From assembly GCA_011050685.1 (NCBI GenBank), contig DRFF01000057.1, positions 107,888 through 171,887 on the forward strand: 64,000 bases of DNA. The letters run 5' to 3'. Below, piece after piece: positions 18,461 through 25,748 of the stretch. The number at the start of each line of letters is the position of its first letter. Positions within the stretch are counted from its first letter, which is position 1. A program made the translations under genes and the position numbers. Under the pieces are notes generated by a model, which was not told the DNA's origin, ran no database searches, and was given only the letters and a program-made list of their open reading frames with translations. This DNA comes from Aurantimonas coralicida (lineage in GTDB: Bacteria > Pseudomonadota > Alphaproteobacteria > Rhizobiales > Rhizobiaceae).

Positions 18461-19347
18461 GGCACCACCGGCGAGCCGTCATGGACGCCGTCCGCCTTGG
18501 CCACCGCCAGCGCCGCGTCGCTGCCCGGCATATGCGGGAAGCCACGAAAATTCGTGGAATTGGCGAAACGGTCGCGGCAGGTGGAAAAGCGCTTGTCGCA
18601 GCCCTGGGTCAGCCGTAACCGGTCGCCCGGCGCGAAGCCCGCGTCGATCGACTCGGAAAGGGAAAGGCGCACCGCGCCGAGCCCGGTGGCGCTCGCCGAA
18701 ACGATATCGGCGGCAAGCCCCACCGCAGCGCCATCGAGAAACTCCAGCCGGCCGTGATCGAAGCCGCCCGGCGCACCGCCCAGATCGCCGTCGATCAGGA
18801 TCGTTACACCCTCCCCGCCATTGACGACGGCTTCGATGGAATAGGGCGGGTCGGACGCCGGAAACCGGCAGCGAGCATCGCCGAACACCGCATCGCAGCG
18901 GCGTCGATAGATGCGTCCGCGCACCCGGTCGAGCTGGGCCGCGACGCCACGCAATTCGGCGGCGAACCCGGTCTCTCCATGCTTGACCTCACCAAGTTCG
19001 GCGACATCCATCAGCACGAAGTCGGCGGGATTCTGCCAGTCGACGACGAAGGTCTCGACCCGCGCCGCGTCGAAGCGGCCGGCGCGAATGTCGGCCTCGC
19101 CGATCGCCGCCGAGGACAGCGCGCCCTCGACCTCGCGCGTCGGCGCGGCCAGCCCCAGCGCCTCTTCGGCCTCGCCACCGGTCAGTCCCGTCGCCGCCTC
19201 GAAACGGGTCCCGTCGAAGGTCAGCGCCTCGTCATGGTCGGTGAAGCCGAGAACCACGCCGTCGCGCCGGGTCAGGCGCCAGCAATGGGCCAGCGTCGTC
19301 GCGGGACTCTCCAGACGCTCCGCCAGTCCTGAAGGGATCAGCCTCAT
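18457..19347 (-). CDS. GTA g13: DUF2163 tail hub protein
   Basis: The 296-residue product matches the DUF2163/TIGR02218 family, the hub protein of the RcGTA baseplate. The N-terminus shows TLAHCWRLTRRDGVVLGFTDHD and the C-terminus a Cys-containing block (RLTQGCDKRFSTCRDRF then NFRGFPHMPG) that is the strongest family signature; conserved cysteines there are candidates to hold a metal or Fe-S centre. It overlaps both neighbours by 4 bases. Confidence 0.92.
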   Translation of the reverse strand: MRLIPSGLAERLESPATTLAHCWRLTRRDGVVLGFTDHDEALTFDGTRFEAATGLTGGEAEEALGLAAPTREVEGALSSAAIGEADIRAGRFDAARVETFVVDWQNPADFVLMDVAELGEVKHGETGFAAELRGVAAQLDRVRGRIYRRRCDAVFGDARCRFPASDPPYSIEAVVNGGEGVTILIDGDLGGAPGGFDHGRLEFLDGAAVGLAADIVSASATGLGAVRLSLSESIDAGFAPGDRLRLTQGCDKRFSTCRDRFANSTNFRGFPHMPGSDAALAVAKADGVHDGSPVVP

Positions 19348-19985
19348 GGCCGCACCTCGATCAACGGAATGGATGGGATGTCGCCGGCCTCGAACGCCGC
19401 GACATTGACGGCGAGCTGGTCCATGTCGAAGCGCACCGGCACGTCGAATTCGAAGCCGGCGGTGATCGAGAGGCCAACGGCCGGCGCCACCGACAGGATC
19501 ACTCCGCTGCTGGCCGTATCAACGTTGAAATCCGTGCCGGCGGCGAGTTCGGTCCCGTCGACGGCGATCCGGACGGTCCCCGGCACCGGTTTTTCGATCG
19601 GCCGGCTATAGGCCGCGTCCCCGTCACCATAGATTTTCAGCAACGGAAAAGCCGTCATCGCGCCATCGCCAATACCGATCATCTGGTCGAAGGCCGTCAC
19701 CGCCTGCCCGTAATTCGACGAGCGCCAGTCGAGCGGGTCACGGAAGCGGAACCCGGTGAGCTTGCCGCGCCGCGCCTCGAAGAAGTCGAGCACGGCAGCA
19801 AGGTCGGCGAGACTCCTGACGCCCGAGCCGGCATCATAGCGCCGCGCGGAATGGCGATGACGCTGGTTGCGGTGCTCGTAGCCGGTCGACAGGCGCACGA
19901 TCTCGGTCCGACGCTCCGGCCCGCCGCTGGTGCCGAATGAGACGCGCAGCGGCAACCGTTCTTCGCTGAAGGCTTCGATGGCCAT
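19344..19985 (-). CDS. GTA g12: DUF2460 distal tail protein
   Basis: A 213-residue distal tail protein of the DUF2460/TIGR02217 family. Signature stretches are VSFGTSGGPERRTEIVRLSTG near the start, RGKLTGFRFRDPLDW in the middle and EFDVPVRFDMDQL near the end. It overlaps g13 by 4 bases and lies 3 bases after the g11 stop. Length agrees with other members. Confidence 0.92.
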   Translation of the reverse strand: MAIEAFSEERLPLRVSFGTSGGPERRTEIVRLSTGYEHRNQRHRHSARRYDAGSGVRSLADLAAVLDFFEARRGKLTGFRFRDPLDWRSSNYGQAVTAFDQMIGIGDGAMTAFPLLKIYGDGDAAYSRPIEKPVPGTVRIAVDGTELAAGTDFNVDTASSGVILSVAPAVGLSITAGFEFDVPVRFDMDQLAVNVAAFEAGDIPSIPLIEVRP

Positions 19986-19988
19986 TTC

Positions 19989-20561
19989 CTACAACCCCCG
20001 CCGGCCACGGCTCGCGGCGCGCGCAAGCATCGCCTGGATCTGCGCCTCCGAGCGCTTGAAGCTGGTCGCGTCCGGGGTCGTCACATTGAAGACGATCGAC
20101 GGTCCTGCGCCCGCCGCCGGTGTTGCGACGCCCAGGGTCCCGTCGGCGCCGCGCTTCAGCGGCAGGATCGCCTCCGCCCCCGCCTCGCCCATCAGGCCGA
20201 GCTTGCCACCGGTCGGAAAATAGCTTGGCGCCGCGACGACGCCGCCCTTGGCAAAGGGCAGAATGCCCGTCGGGGTTGAAGCCGTCAGGGCACCGGTCAA
20301 TCCGCCAACCGCCTTGCCGATGAAGCTCGACGCGATGTTGGTCAGCGGCCGCAGCGCCGCGTCGAGTGCGATGGTGGAAATGCGCTGCCCGAGCTGGCGC
20401 AGCACGCTGTCGAAGGATCGGCCGCCGGCAACGGCACCCTTCAGCGCGGAGGTGATCGCCGAGCCGAAGGCGTTCGCCCTTTGAGTCAGATCGCCCATCG
20501 CCCGCTCGAAGCCGCTTGTGTCCGCCACGATCGCGACGTTCAACGTCTCGTCCGGTTCCAT
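19989..20561 (-). CDS. GTA g11: short tail tape-measure protein
   Basis: A 190-residue protein in the position of the RcGTA tape measure (g11). It starts with DTSGFERAMGDLTQRANAFG, has a hydrophobic Ala/Gly-rich centre and a C-terminal block GGVVAAPSYFPTGGKLGLMGEAG shared with phage tape-measure C-terminal domains. Tape measures fix tail length, and GTA tails are short, which agrees with the small size. The gene is 3 to 4 bases from its neighbours. Confidence 0.88.
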   Translation of the reverse strand: MEPDETLNVAIVADTSGFERAMGDLTQRANAFGSAITSALKGAVAGGRSFDSVLRQLGQRISTIALDAALRPLTNIASSFIGKAVGGLTGALTASTPTGILPFAKGGVVAAPSYFPTGGKLGLMGEAGAEAILPLKRGADGTLGVATPAAGAGPSIVFNVTTPDATSFKRSEAQIQAMLARAASRGRRGL

Positions 20562-20565
20562 CCGT

Positions 20566-20811
20566 TCACCTCTGTGCTTGTGATGTGCCCCGGTCGGGGA
20601 AGCGCCGCATCAGCGTGGCCAGATCGGCCCGTTGCGGCGGTATCGCGCCGCCGGTCGGGGTCAGGGGCGCCAGCGCGGCGGCCAGCTCGCGCGGCGTCAT
20701 CGCCCAGAAGGATTGGGGCGAAAGCCGCAGCAGCCCGAGCCCTGCCTCCATCGCTTCCTGCCAAGGGAAAGCCGTGCCGGAGGCCCCTTGCGCTACCGGC
20801 ACGGCGCTCAA
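20566..20811 (-). CDS. GTA tail assembly chaperone (TIGR02216/rcc01693-like)
   Basis: An 81-residue protein with FPWQEAMEAGLGLLRLSPQ and FWAMTPRELAAAL, the hallmark of the small GTA tail assembly chaperone encoded between g10 and g11. The start is uncertain: a TTG at 20811 overlaps the g10 stop, and a GTG at 20802 is equally possible. Placement and motif make the identity secure even though the gene is short. Confidence 0.85.
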   Translation of the reverse strand: MSAVPVAQGASGTAFPWQEAMEAGLGLLRLSPQSFWAMTPRELAAALAPLTPTGGAIPPQRADLATLMRRFPDRGTSQAQR

Positions 20812-21152
20812 GGGTTTGCGGGTGCCTCGCTCGCCTCCTCCGGCTGTCCGAAAGCGGCCGAAAGCAGCGCCGCCGCCACGGTCGCCGCCCCGGCGACCCC
20901 GCCATCGACTTGCATCGCGGCGACGTCGGCTTCGCTGGCATCCGTCCCGGCCCCGCGCAATCCGGCGGCGAGAATGCGCATCAGGTCGCGCGCCGAGAGC
21001 CGCCCGCCGCCGAAGCGTTCGGCCAGCGCCGCCAGATTGTCGGTCGCGAAGGCGTCCTCGAGTTCGGCGAGCGCGCCGAGGGTCAGGCAGAGCGTGTGCT
21101 CACGCCCATCGATGATCGCGGAGACTTCGCCCCGCCGCCGGTTGACCGCCAT
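20808..21152 (-). CDS. GTA g10: gene transfer agent family / tail assembly protein
   Basis: A 114-residue protein of the gene transfer agent family (phage GP41-like tail assembly). It shows MAVNRRRGEVSAIIDG, then LCLTLGALAELEDAF and RLSARDLMRILAAGLRGAG. The ATG at 21152 lies 2 bases after the g9 stop; a much longer open frame upstream is the shadow of g9. Together with the small chaperone that follows, it probably coats the tape measure during tail building. Confidence 0.88.
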   Translation of the reverse strand: MAVNRRRGEVSAIIDGREHTLCLTLGALAELEDAFATDNLAALAERFGGGRLSARDLMRILAAGLRGAGTDASEADVAAMQVDGGVAGAATVAAALLSAAFGQPEEASEAPANP

Positions 21153-21154
21153 CC

Positions 21155-21568
21155 TCACAGCACCGCGAAGGTCAGCGCGCCGGCAGACTCCAGCGTCGCC
21201 TCGAAGGTGACCTCGCCATTGTGCTCGCCGGCATATTCGAGCGCCGTCACCTGGAACGGCCCGGTGATCGTGCCGAAATCCGGAATGACCGCCTGAAACG
21301 GCGCGACGCGGCCGTCGAAGAAGATCTGCCTGAGCGCGGCGTCCGAGGCGGCATCCTTGAAGATGCCCGCCCCGGAGAGCGCGGCGCGCTGCACGCCGGC
21401 TCCGCCGAGCAGCTCGCGCCATCGCCCGGCGCTTTCGGTGTCGGTGATGTCGACGCTTTCGGCGTTGAACGCGATCCGCCGCGTTCGAAGTCCCGCCACC
21501 GTCGTGAAGCTGCCGTCGCCATTGTCGTCGACCTTGAGCAGCAGGTCCTTGCCTTTCTGGGCGGCCAT
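21155..21568 (-). CDS. GTA g9: major tail (tube) protein, TP901-1 family
   Basis: A 137-residue tail tube protein. The start MAAQKGKDLLLKVDDNGDG, the segment RRIAFNAESVDITDTES and the ending GEVTFEATLESAGALTFAVL are characteristic of the TP901-1/RcGTA major tail protein family. It is read after a terminator and a 142-base gap, so it may have its own promoter. Confidence 0.93.
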   Translation of the reverse strand: MAAQKGKDLLLKVDDNGDGSFTTVAGLRTRRIAFNAESVDITDTESAGRWRELLGGAGVQRAALSGAGIFKDAASDAALRQIFFDGRVAPFQAVIPDFGTITGPFQVTALEYAGEHNGEVTFEATLESAGALTFAVL

Positions 21569-21607
21569 GTCGCGTTGTCCTTTCCCGCGTGGCCGGCGTA
21601 CCGGCCA

Positions 21608-21636
21608 ACAAAAAGGGCGGCCCCGAAGGACCGCCC
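21608..21636 (-). terminator. Rho-independent terminator between GTA g8 and g9
   Basis: On the minus strand GGGCGGTCC pairs with GGGCCGCCC (one G-T wobble) around a TTCG tetraloop and is followed by TTTTTGTT. This is a textbook intrinsic terminator. It lies directly downstream of g8 inside the GTA cluster and would reduce read-through into the tail genes. Confidence 0.85.
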
Positions 21637-21710
21637 AAAATCACATTTCACACATGTCGAACGCCGCGGGCCGCGCTGTCGCGGACGCCCGTTGGTCGGT
21701 TTGCCGACGA

Positions 21711-22121
21711 TCAGGCCAGCGGTTCGGTCACCGCCCGGAACCGCAGGATGCCGTGGTAAGTTGGCGCGTCCGGCTCTTGCCGGGCCTCCGCGAACTGCAG
21801 CTGGAGGTTGACCAGATGGTGCCCCTCCAGCGGCAGGGTCGCGTCGTTCAGCTTGCTCGCGACCTTGTCCATGATCTCATAGGTCTCGCGCTTGCCGCCG
21901 CCCTTCGCCCAGACATGCAGGGTCAGGATATGCTCCGCCCCATCCTCGGTCCCGGTAGACCAATCGACGACCGCCGTTCGGCCGAACGTCAGATAGGGAA
22001 AACTCGCTCGTTCCGGACGGCGATCGAACACCTTTGGCCCGCCGAGCAGCGTCGTCAGAGCCGGGTCCGAGGTCAGTGTCTGGAAGATCGTCGTCTGCAA
22101 TTCCGCGCTGGGATGTGCCAT
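21711..22121 (-). CDS. GTA g8: DUF3168 tail terminator-type protein
   Basis: A 136-residue protein of the DUF3168 family, which completes the tail at the neck. Signature pieces are LTSDPALTTLLGG, VFDRRPERASFPYLTFG and ILTLHVWAKGGGKRE. The ATG at 22121 starts the family-like sequence (MAHPSAELQ). A promoter-like site lies about 35 bases upstream and a strong terminator just downstream, so this gene could be its own transcript. Confidence 0.9.
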   Translation of the reverse strand: MAHPSAELQTTIFQTLTSDPALTTLLGGPKVFDRRPERASFPYLTFGRTAVVDWSTGTEDGAEHILTLHVWAKGGGKRETYEIMDKVASKLNDATLPLEGHHLVNLQLQFAEARQEPDAPTYHGILRFRAVTEPLA

Positions 22122-22145
22122 GGTCAGAAATCCTCGCTCACCTTT

Positions 22146-22187
22146 CCTGACAGAATGATATATGGAGTGTAGCACCGTCCTGTCAGG
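22146..22187 (-). promoter_or_regulatory. Promoter-like site with flanking inverted repeat upstream of GTA g8
   Basis: On the minus strand CTGACA is followed after 17 bases by ATATAT (or after 18 by TATATC), a good -35/-10 pair in an AT-rich patch. The same stretch is bounded by an inverted repeat, CCTGACAG at 22146-22153 and CTGTCAGG at 22180-22187, so a dimeric regulator could bind across the promoter. It points at g8. Experimental proof is lacking. Confidence 0.5.
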
Positions 22188-22236
22188 GGTGTTCGGAGCA
22201 TTTTGGTTTAAATTTTCGTAACGTCGTCGTGAGCCG

Positions 22237-22461
22237 TTAACGGAGCTTCTTCGTCGGTATTCCCGTCTTTTGCGTTCTGCCGGACACTTCGGCGTGGAGC
22301 ATCGACCATGCCTCGGGAACGTTAAGGAACCGCGATGTTGAAGGCAGAGATTGAATCCTCGCTTCTCCACCCGTACGCCGCACCTTGCCCAGCGCCGCGC
22401 CAATCACGCGATGGGCGGCCGCGCCGAGACGAAGGCGCTTGAGCCGCGCTTCGATACGCAT
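22237..22461 (-). CDS. Possible small protein between GTA g7 and g8
   Basis: A 74-codon open frame starts with an ATG that overlaps the g7 stop by one base (TGATG), a coupling seen elsewhere in this cluster. The product is basic (RIEARLKRLRLGAAAHRVIG) with no recognised domain. RcGTA has no gene here, and the 340-base gap between g7 and g8 is unusual, so this is either a small lineage-specific gene or the decayed rest of a head-neck gene. A palindrome CCGTTAACGG overlaps its stop codon. Confidence is low. Confidence 0.3.
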   Translation of the reverse strand: MRIEARLKRLRLGAAAHRVIGAALGKVRRTGGEARIQSLPSTSRFLNVPEAWSMLHAEVSGRTQKTGIPTKKLR

Positions 22462-22793
22462 CAGCGTTCCTCCGCGCAGCGGCACACCAGAAACCGCCCG
22501 GTCTCGTCCGGATCATGCACCGAAAGGATAGCGAGGCGGCGCGTGCCCAGGCGAAACGCGCGACCGCGCTCGACGTCGGTCGTCCAGCGGCAGATCACCC
22601 GATGGGTCACCACCACCTCATGCTGATCGAAGCGCTCGCGAGCGACCACCGAGACCGGCTCGACATGCACCGAGAGCTCGCGAAGCTCCCGCCATGTGGT
22701 CGACGCGCCGCCGGCGCCATCCGGCGTAAGATCGGCGGTTTCCAGAACTGCGCGTTTGCGCAGCAGCGCCGGGTCGAGAAACAGCGGCGCCAT
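22461..22793 (-). CDS. GTA g7: head closure / head-tail adaptor protein
   Basis: A 110-residue protein of the phage head-closure (SPP1 gp16-like) family, starting LDPALLRKRAVLETADLTPDG and containing VEPVSVVARERFDQHE and HRVICRWTTDV. It follows g6 with a one-base TGATG overlap. It forms the neck ring that joins capsid and tail. Confidence 0.88.
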   Translation of the reverse strand: MAPLFLDPALLRKRAVLETADLTPDGAGGASTTWRELRELSVHVEPVSVVARERFDQHEVVVTHRVICRWTTDVERGRAFRLGTRRLAILSVHDPDETGRFLVCRCAEER

Positions 22794-23353
22794 CAGATTC
22801 GGACCCTGCGATAGGGGGCGAGCAGCGAGCGGGCCAGCGGAGGAAGGACGGCCGGCTGTTGGGAAGGATCGACAGCGGCCCGCAACTCATACGACGCCGC
22901 CACGATGGTTCGCAGCGCCAGAAGCAGGTTCTCCGGAACCATGCCGACCGCGAACCCCGCCTCGAACTCGACCTCCACGCCGTTCGCCGCCGCCATCCTC
23001 ACTGCTAGCGACAGCCGGATCGCCTCGATCCCGAGAACGCGCTCGACGACCGCCTCGGAGGCGCCGAAGACGGTCGGCGTGCCGTCCGCTCCATAGGCAG
23101 TGATCGACGTGACGCCGACGATCGGGCTCAGCCGGACTTCGACCCATCCATCGCTCGGAACCGGGTCGAGCGCCAGCCGAAACGTCCGCCGCGCCAGAAC
23201 GAGGCCGGTGGTCGCCTCGATGGTTTCGCGGGCGGCGCGGATCAGATTCGCGATCAGCCCGTCCTCGTCCGCACGGTCGATCCTGGCCCAGATCTTGATA
23301 TCGGCGGCCGTCATCGGCTCGACGCCACCGCCAAGGTCGATCATCGTCATCAT
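22793..23353 (-). CDS. GTA g6: head-tail connector protein
   Basis: A 186-residue protein of the gp6-like head-tail connector family, with PMTAADIKIWARIDRADED, LIRAARETIEATTGL and WVEVRLSPIVGVTSI. The first Met at 23353 is used; two further Met codons (MTMID, MTAAD) are possible starts. A terminator lies in the 62 bases between the capsid gene and this one, so its expression is probably lower than that of the capsid. Confidence 0.9.
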   Translation of the reverse strand: MMTMIDLGGGVEPMTAADIKIWARIDRADEDGLIANLIRAARETIEATTGLVLARRTFRLALDPVPSDGWVEVRLSPIVGVTSITAYGADGTPTVFGASEAVVERVLGIEAIRLSLAVRMAAANGVEVEFEAGFAVGMVPENLLLALRTIVAASYELRAAVDPSQQPAVLPPLARSLLAPYRRVRI

Positions 23354-23360
23354 CGTCTCC

Positions 23361-23398
23361 GGAAAAGGAAACGGCCGGGCAAGAGCCCTGCCCGGCCG
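23361..23398 (-). terminator. Hairpin terminator directly downstream of the GTA major capsid gene
   Basis: On the minus strand CGGCCGGGCA and TGCCCGGCCG form a perfect 10-bp stem with a 7-base loop, followed by TTTCCTTTTCC. Its place right after the capsid stop suggests partial termination that gives more capsid than neck and tail message. Confidence 0.75.
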
Positions 23399-23415
23399 GT
23401 GCTGTCAGGGGAAGC

Positions 23416-24666
23416 TCAGAGCGAGAAGTCGAGGAACTTGGCGGCGTCGAAGTCCTGGACGCCGCCGCCGACGCGCTTGATCGTATAGAAGAGGACGTAG
23501 GGCTTGGCCGAGTAAGGATCGCGCAGCACCCGCACACCCTGCCGGTCCACGACGAGGTAGAACCGGCCGAAATCACCGAAAGCGATCGCCTTCGCGCCCG
23601 TCGCGATGTCGGGCATGTCCTCGGCCTCGACCATCGGAAAGCCCATCAGCGTTGCCCGCGCGCCGGCCCCGGTCGGCGGTTGCCACAGATAGGTGCCGTC
23701 GGCGTCCTTCAACTTGCGCACGGCCGCTTGCGTGCGCCGGTTCATGACGAAGCTGGCGTTCTGCCGATAGCCGGCCTTCAGCGCATAGACGAGATCGAGC
23801 ATTGCGTCCGCCGCGCCGCTGGCCGCGAAACCGCCGGCAGCGCCGGTGGCGACGGTACCGACCGAGCCCCACGCCCAGGCGCTTTCATCGACCGTCGGAT
23901 AGGTCATGAAGCCCTTCGGTTTGGCGATGCCGTCGCCATTGACGAAGGCGGAGCCTTCCTGGGCCGCGAAGGCCTGTTCGACCTCCTCGCCGATCCACCG
24001 GTCGATATCGACCGCCGCGTCGTCGAGCAACGCGTTCGTCGCCGCCGGCATGGCGTAGAGTTCCATCGTCGGAAAGGTGAGTTCGGCGAGCTGCGGCGCC
24101 GTCGTCTGCGGCCGGGCGTCGGCTTCGCCCACCCAGCCGGTCTGCGCGCCGGATATCGCGAAGGGCTTCTTCAGGATCGCGGCGGAGACGGTGCGAACGG
24201 TGGCGATGGAGCGGATCGGCGAAATCGCCACGAGGCGCCGGCCGATCTCAGCCTCGGTCTCGTCGGGGACCAAAAAGCCACCGTCCGCCCCGGTCAGGCT
24301 CGACATCGCCTTTTCCTCGATCCGGCGCATGTCACGTTCGTCACCGGCGCGGACATAGCGCTCGAAGGCCTGCTTGTGCTCGCTCGGACCGGCGTTCTGC
24401 CGACGCTCCGACCCGCCGAGCGCCGGGCGGGTCTCCTTCAGCACCAGCCGCTCGAAGCGCCGCTCCTGCTCTTCGAGCGCCTTGTTGATGCGGGCGACCT
24501 TTTCCTCGGTGATGACGTCGGCGCTCATGCGCTTCTCGATATCGCCGAGGCGTTCGTCATTGGCTTCCCGGAAGCTCTCGAAGGCCTCCATGAAGTCGTG
24601 GAAAGCCGAACCGGCCTCGGGGCCGTGCGCCTTCGTCTCCGGCGCGGCGTTGGAAATGTCGCTCAT
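23416..24666 (-). CDS. GTA g5: HK97-fold major capsid protein
   Basis: The 416-residue capsid precursor has an N-terminal charged, coiled-coil scaffolding part (about residues 1-110; FMEAFESFREANDERLGDI) that the g4 protease removes, followed by the HK97-fold shell domain. Typical pieces are LTGADGGFLVPDETEAEIG, AETNALLDD-like AATNALLDDAAVDID and GVRVLRDPYSAKPYV. Length and order agree with RcGTA g5. Confidence 0.94.
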   Translation of the reverse strand: MSDISNAAPETKAHGPEAGSAFHDFMEAFESFREANDERLGDIEKRMSADVITEEKVARINKALEEQERRFERLVLKETRPALGGSERRQNAGPSEHKQAFERYVRAGDERDMRRIEEKAMSSLTGADGGFLVPDETEAEIGRRLVAISPIRSIATVRTVSAAILKKPFAISGAQTGWVGEADARPQTTAPQLAELTFPTMELYAMPAATNALLDDAAVDIDRWIGEEVEQAFAAQEGSAFVNGDGIAKPKGFMTYPTVDESAWAWGSVGTVATGAAGGFAASGAADAMLDLVYALKAGYRQNASFVMNRRTQAAVRKLKDADGTYLWQPPTGAGARATLMGFPMVEAEDMPDIATGAKAIAFGDFGRFYLVVDRQGVRVLRDPYSAKPYVLFYTIKRVGGGVQDFDAAKFLDFSL

Positions 24667-24725
24667 GCGGTTCTCCGTTCTGCTTGGGATGGATGGTCAG
24701 CGGACTGTCGCGTCGCGGTCGGCGC

Positions 24726-25256
24726 TCAGGCCGGGACGGCCCGCCGTTTCTGGCGGGGAGAGCTTGACGCCGGCAGCAGCTCGTCTCGGCGGCGGGCGAG
24801 ACCGACCCGGCCGGCGAGCCGCGCCCGTTCCTGCATCGGAAAGGTCACCAAGGAGATCCCCCACAGATCGATGGTGACGAGGCGTCGCCGGACCGGTCCG
24901 ACCGCCCGCCGCGCGAGCTTGGTCTTGAAGCCGATCGACAGCCCGTCCAGCGCCCCGGCCGCGATCAGCTCGGCCGCCTCGTGGCCGGCTTGCGTGCGAA
25001 GCGCGAGCCGGCCTTCGACATAGAGCCCCGTCCGGTCTTCCCGGATCAGCGTCCAGGTTCCGACGGGGCGGCCGGGATCGTGCTGCCAGAGCATGCGAAT
25101 GCCCGACACGCCCCGCGTCACGACGGATGCGGTAAAGGCGCCGGGCTCGATGACGTCCCCCGCAAGGTCCGCGTCGCCGAAGATCGCGGCGTAACCCCGC
25201 AAACGACCGGAAGCGTCGGGGCCGACGAGTTCGATCGACGCCTGTTCGTAGGTCAT
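24726..25256 (-). CDS. GTA g4: HK97 prohead protease
   Basis: A 176-residue serine protease that trims the capsid precursor. It shows RLRGYAAIFGDADLAGDVIEPGAF, the catalytic His in WQHDPGRPVG and the catalytic Ser in LDGLSIGFKT. The ATG at 25256 overlaps the stop of the upstream membrane protein by 4 bases; the open frame upstream of it is the shadow of that gene. Confidence 0.92.
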   Translation of the reverse strand: MTYEQASIELVGPDASGRLRGYAAIFGDADLAGDVIEPGAFTASVVTRGVSGIRMLWQHDPGRPVGTWTLIREDRTGLYVEGRLALRTQAGHEAAELIAAGALDGLSIGFKTKLARRAVGPVRRRLVTIDLWGISLVTFPMQERARLAGRVGLARRRDELLPASSSPRQKRRAVPA

Positions 25257-25603
25257 CGGTCCCTCCAGGGCGCCTTGTCCCGGACGCTGAACAGCCCTTC
25301 CGCGAAGCGCGCGAGAATGCCGAGCGCCCACCAGGCGCAAAGGCTGGCCGAGGCCGACCCCATCAGCACCAGCTCCATCGAGCTCAAGGTCTCGTCGAGC
25401 CCCAGATGCTCGGCCAGCATCAGCCCGGCTGGCGGGCCGAAGACGACGCCGGTGACGATACCGATGAGAAACCGGGACGCTGCCTCCCGCCGGCCGTGCG
25501 GCAATAGATAGGCGACCGAAATGGCCGACCCCGCGATGGCGCCGGCGATCTTGGCGACCCACAGCGCAAGGGCCGACAGCGGCTCGGCGCTCATCGTGGC
25601 CAC
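25253..25603 (-). CDS. GTA g3.5: small DUF6107-like membrane protein
   Basis: A 116-residue protein with three hydrophobic segments (about 10-33, 44-66 and 77-97) and a polar tail. Rhizobial GTA clusters carry a small membrane protein between the portal and protease genes, and I believe this is the DUF6107 group. Its role is unknown. Either Met1 or Met4 (MSAEPLS) may be the true start. Confidence 0.65.
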   Translation of the reverse strand: MATMSAEPLSALALWVAKIAGAIAGSAISVAYLLPHGRREAASRFLIGIVTGVVFGPPAGLMLAEHLGLDETLSSMELVLMGSASASLCAWWALGILARFAEGLFSVRDKAPWRDR

Positions 25604-25748
25604 CTTGCGCCGGCAGCGCCGCCACGAGGCTTCACGTTAACAATCGCATGGGTCGTTTGCATCGTTCTGTCGTCCTGAAATCTTGTTGGCGAAACAGGCC
25701 TTGAGCGGAACCGATCGGTTGCCCCTCTTTTTGGCGGCGATTCCGGCG

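Noticed and set aside
16190..18757. 855-codon plus-strand frame opposite GTA g15 to g13
   Set aside because: It spans several genes on the other strand, is Arg/Pro/Asp-rich and shows no domain.
22205..22225. CtrA site in the AT-rich patch upstream of GTA g8
   Set aside because: The half-sites are too poor (TTAA-N7-TAAC) compared with the other two candidates.
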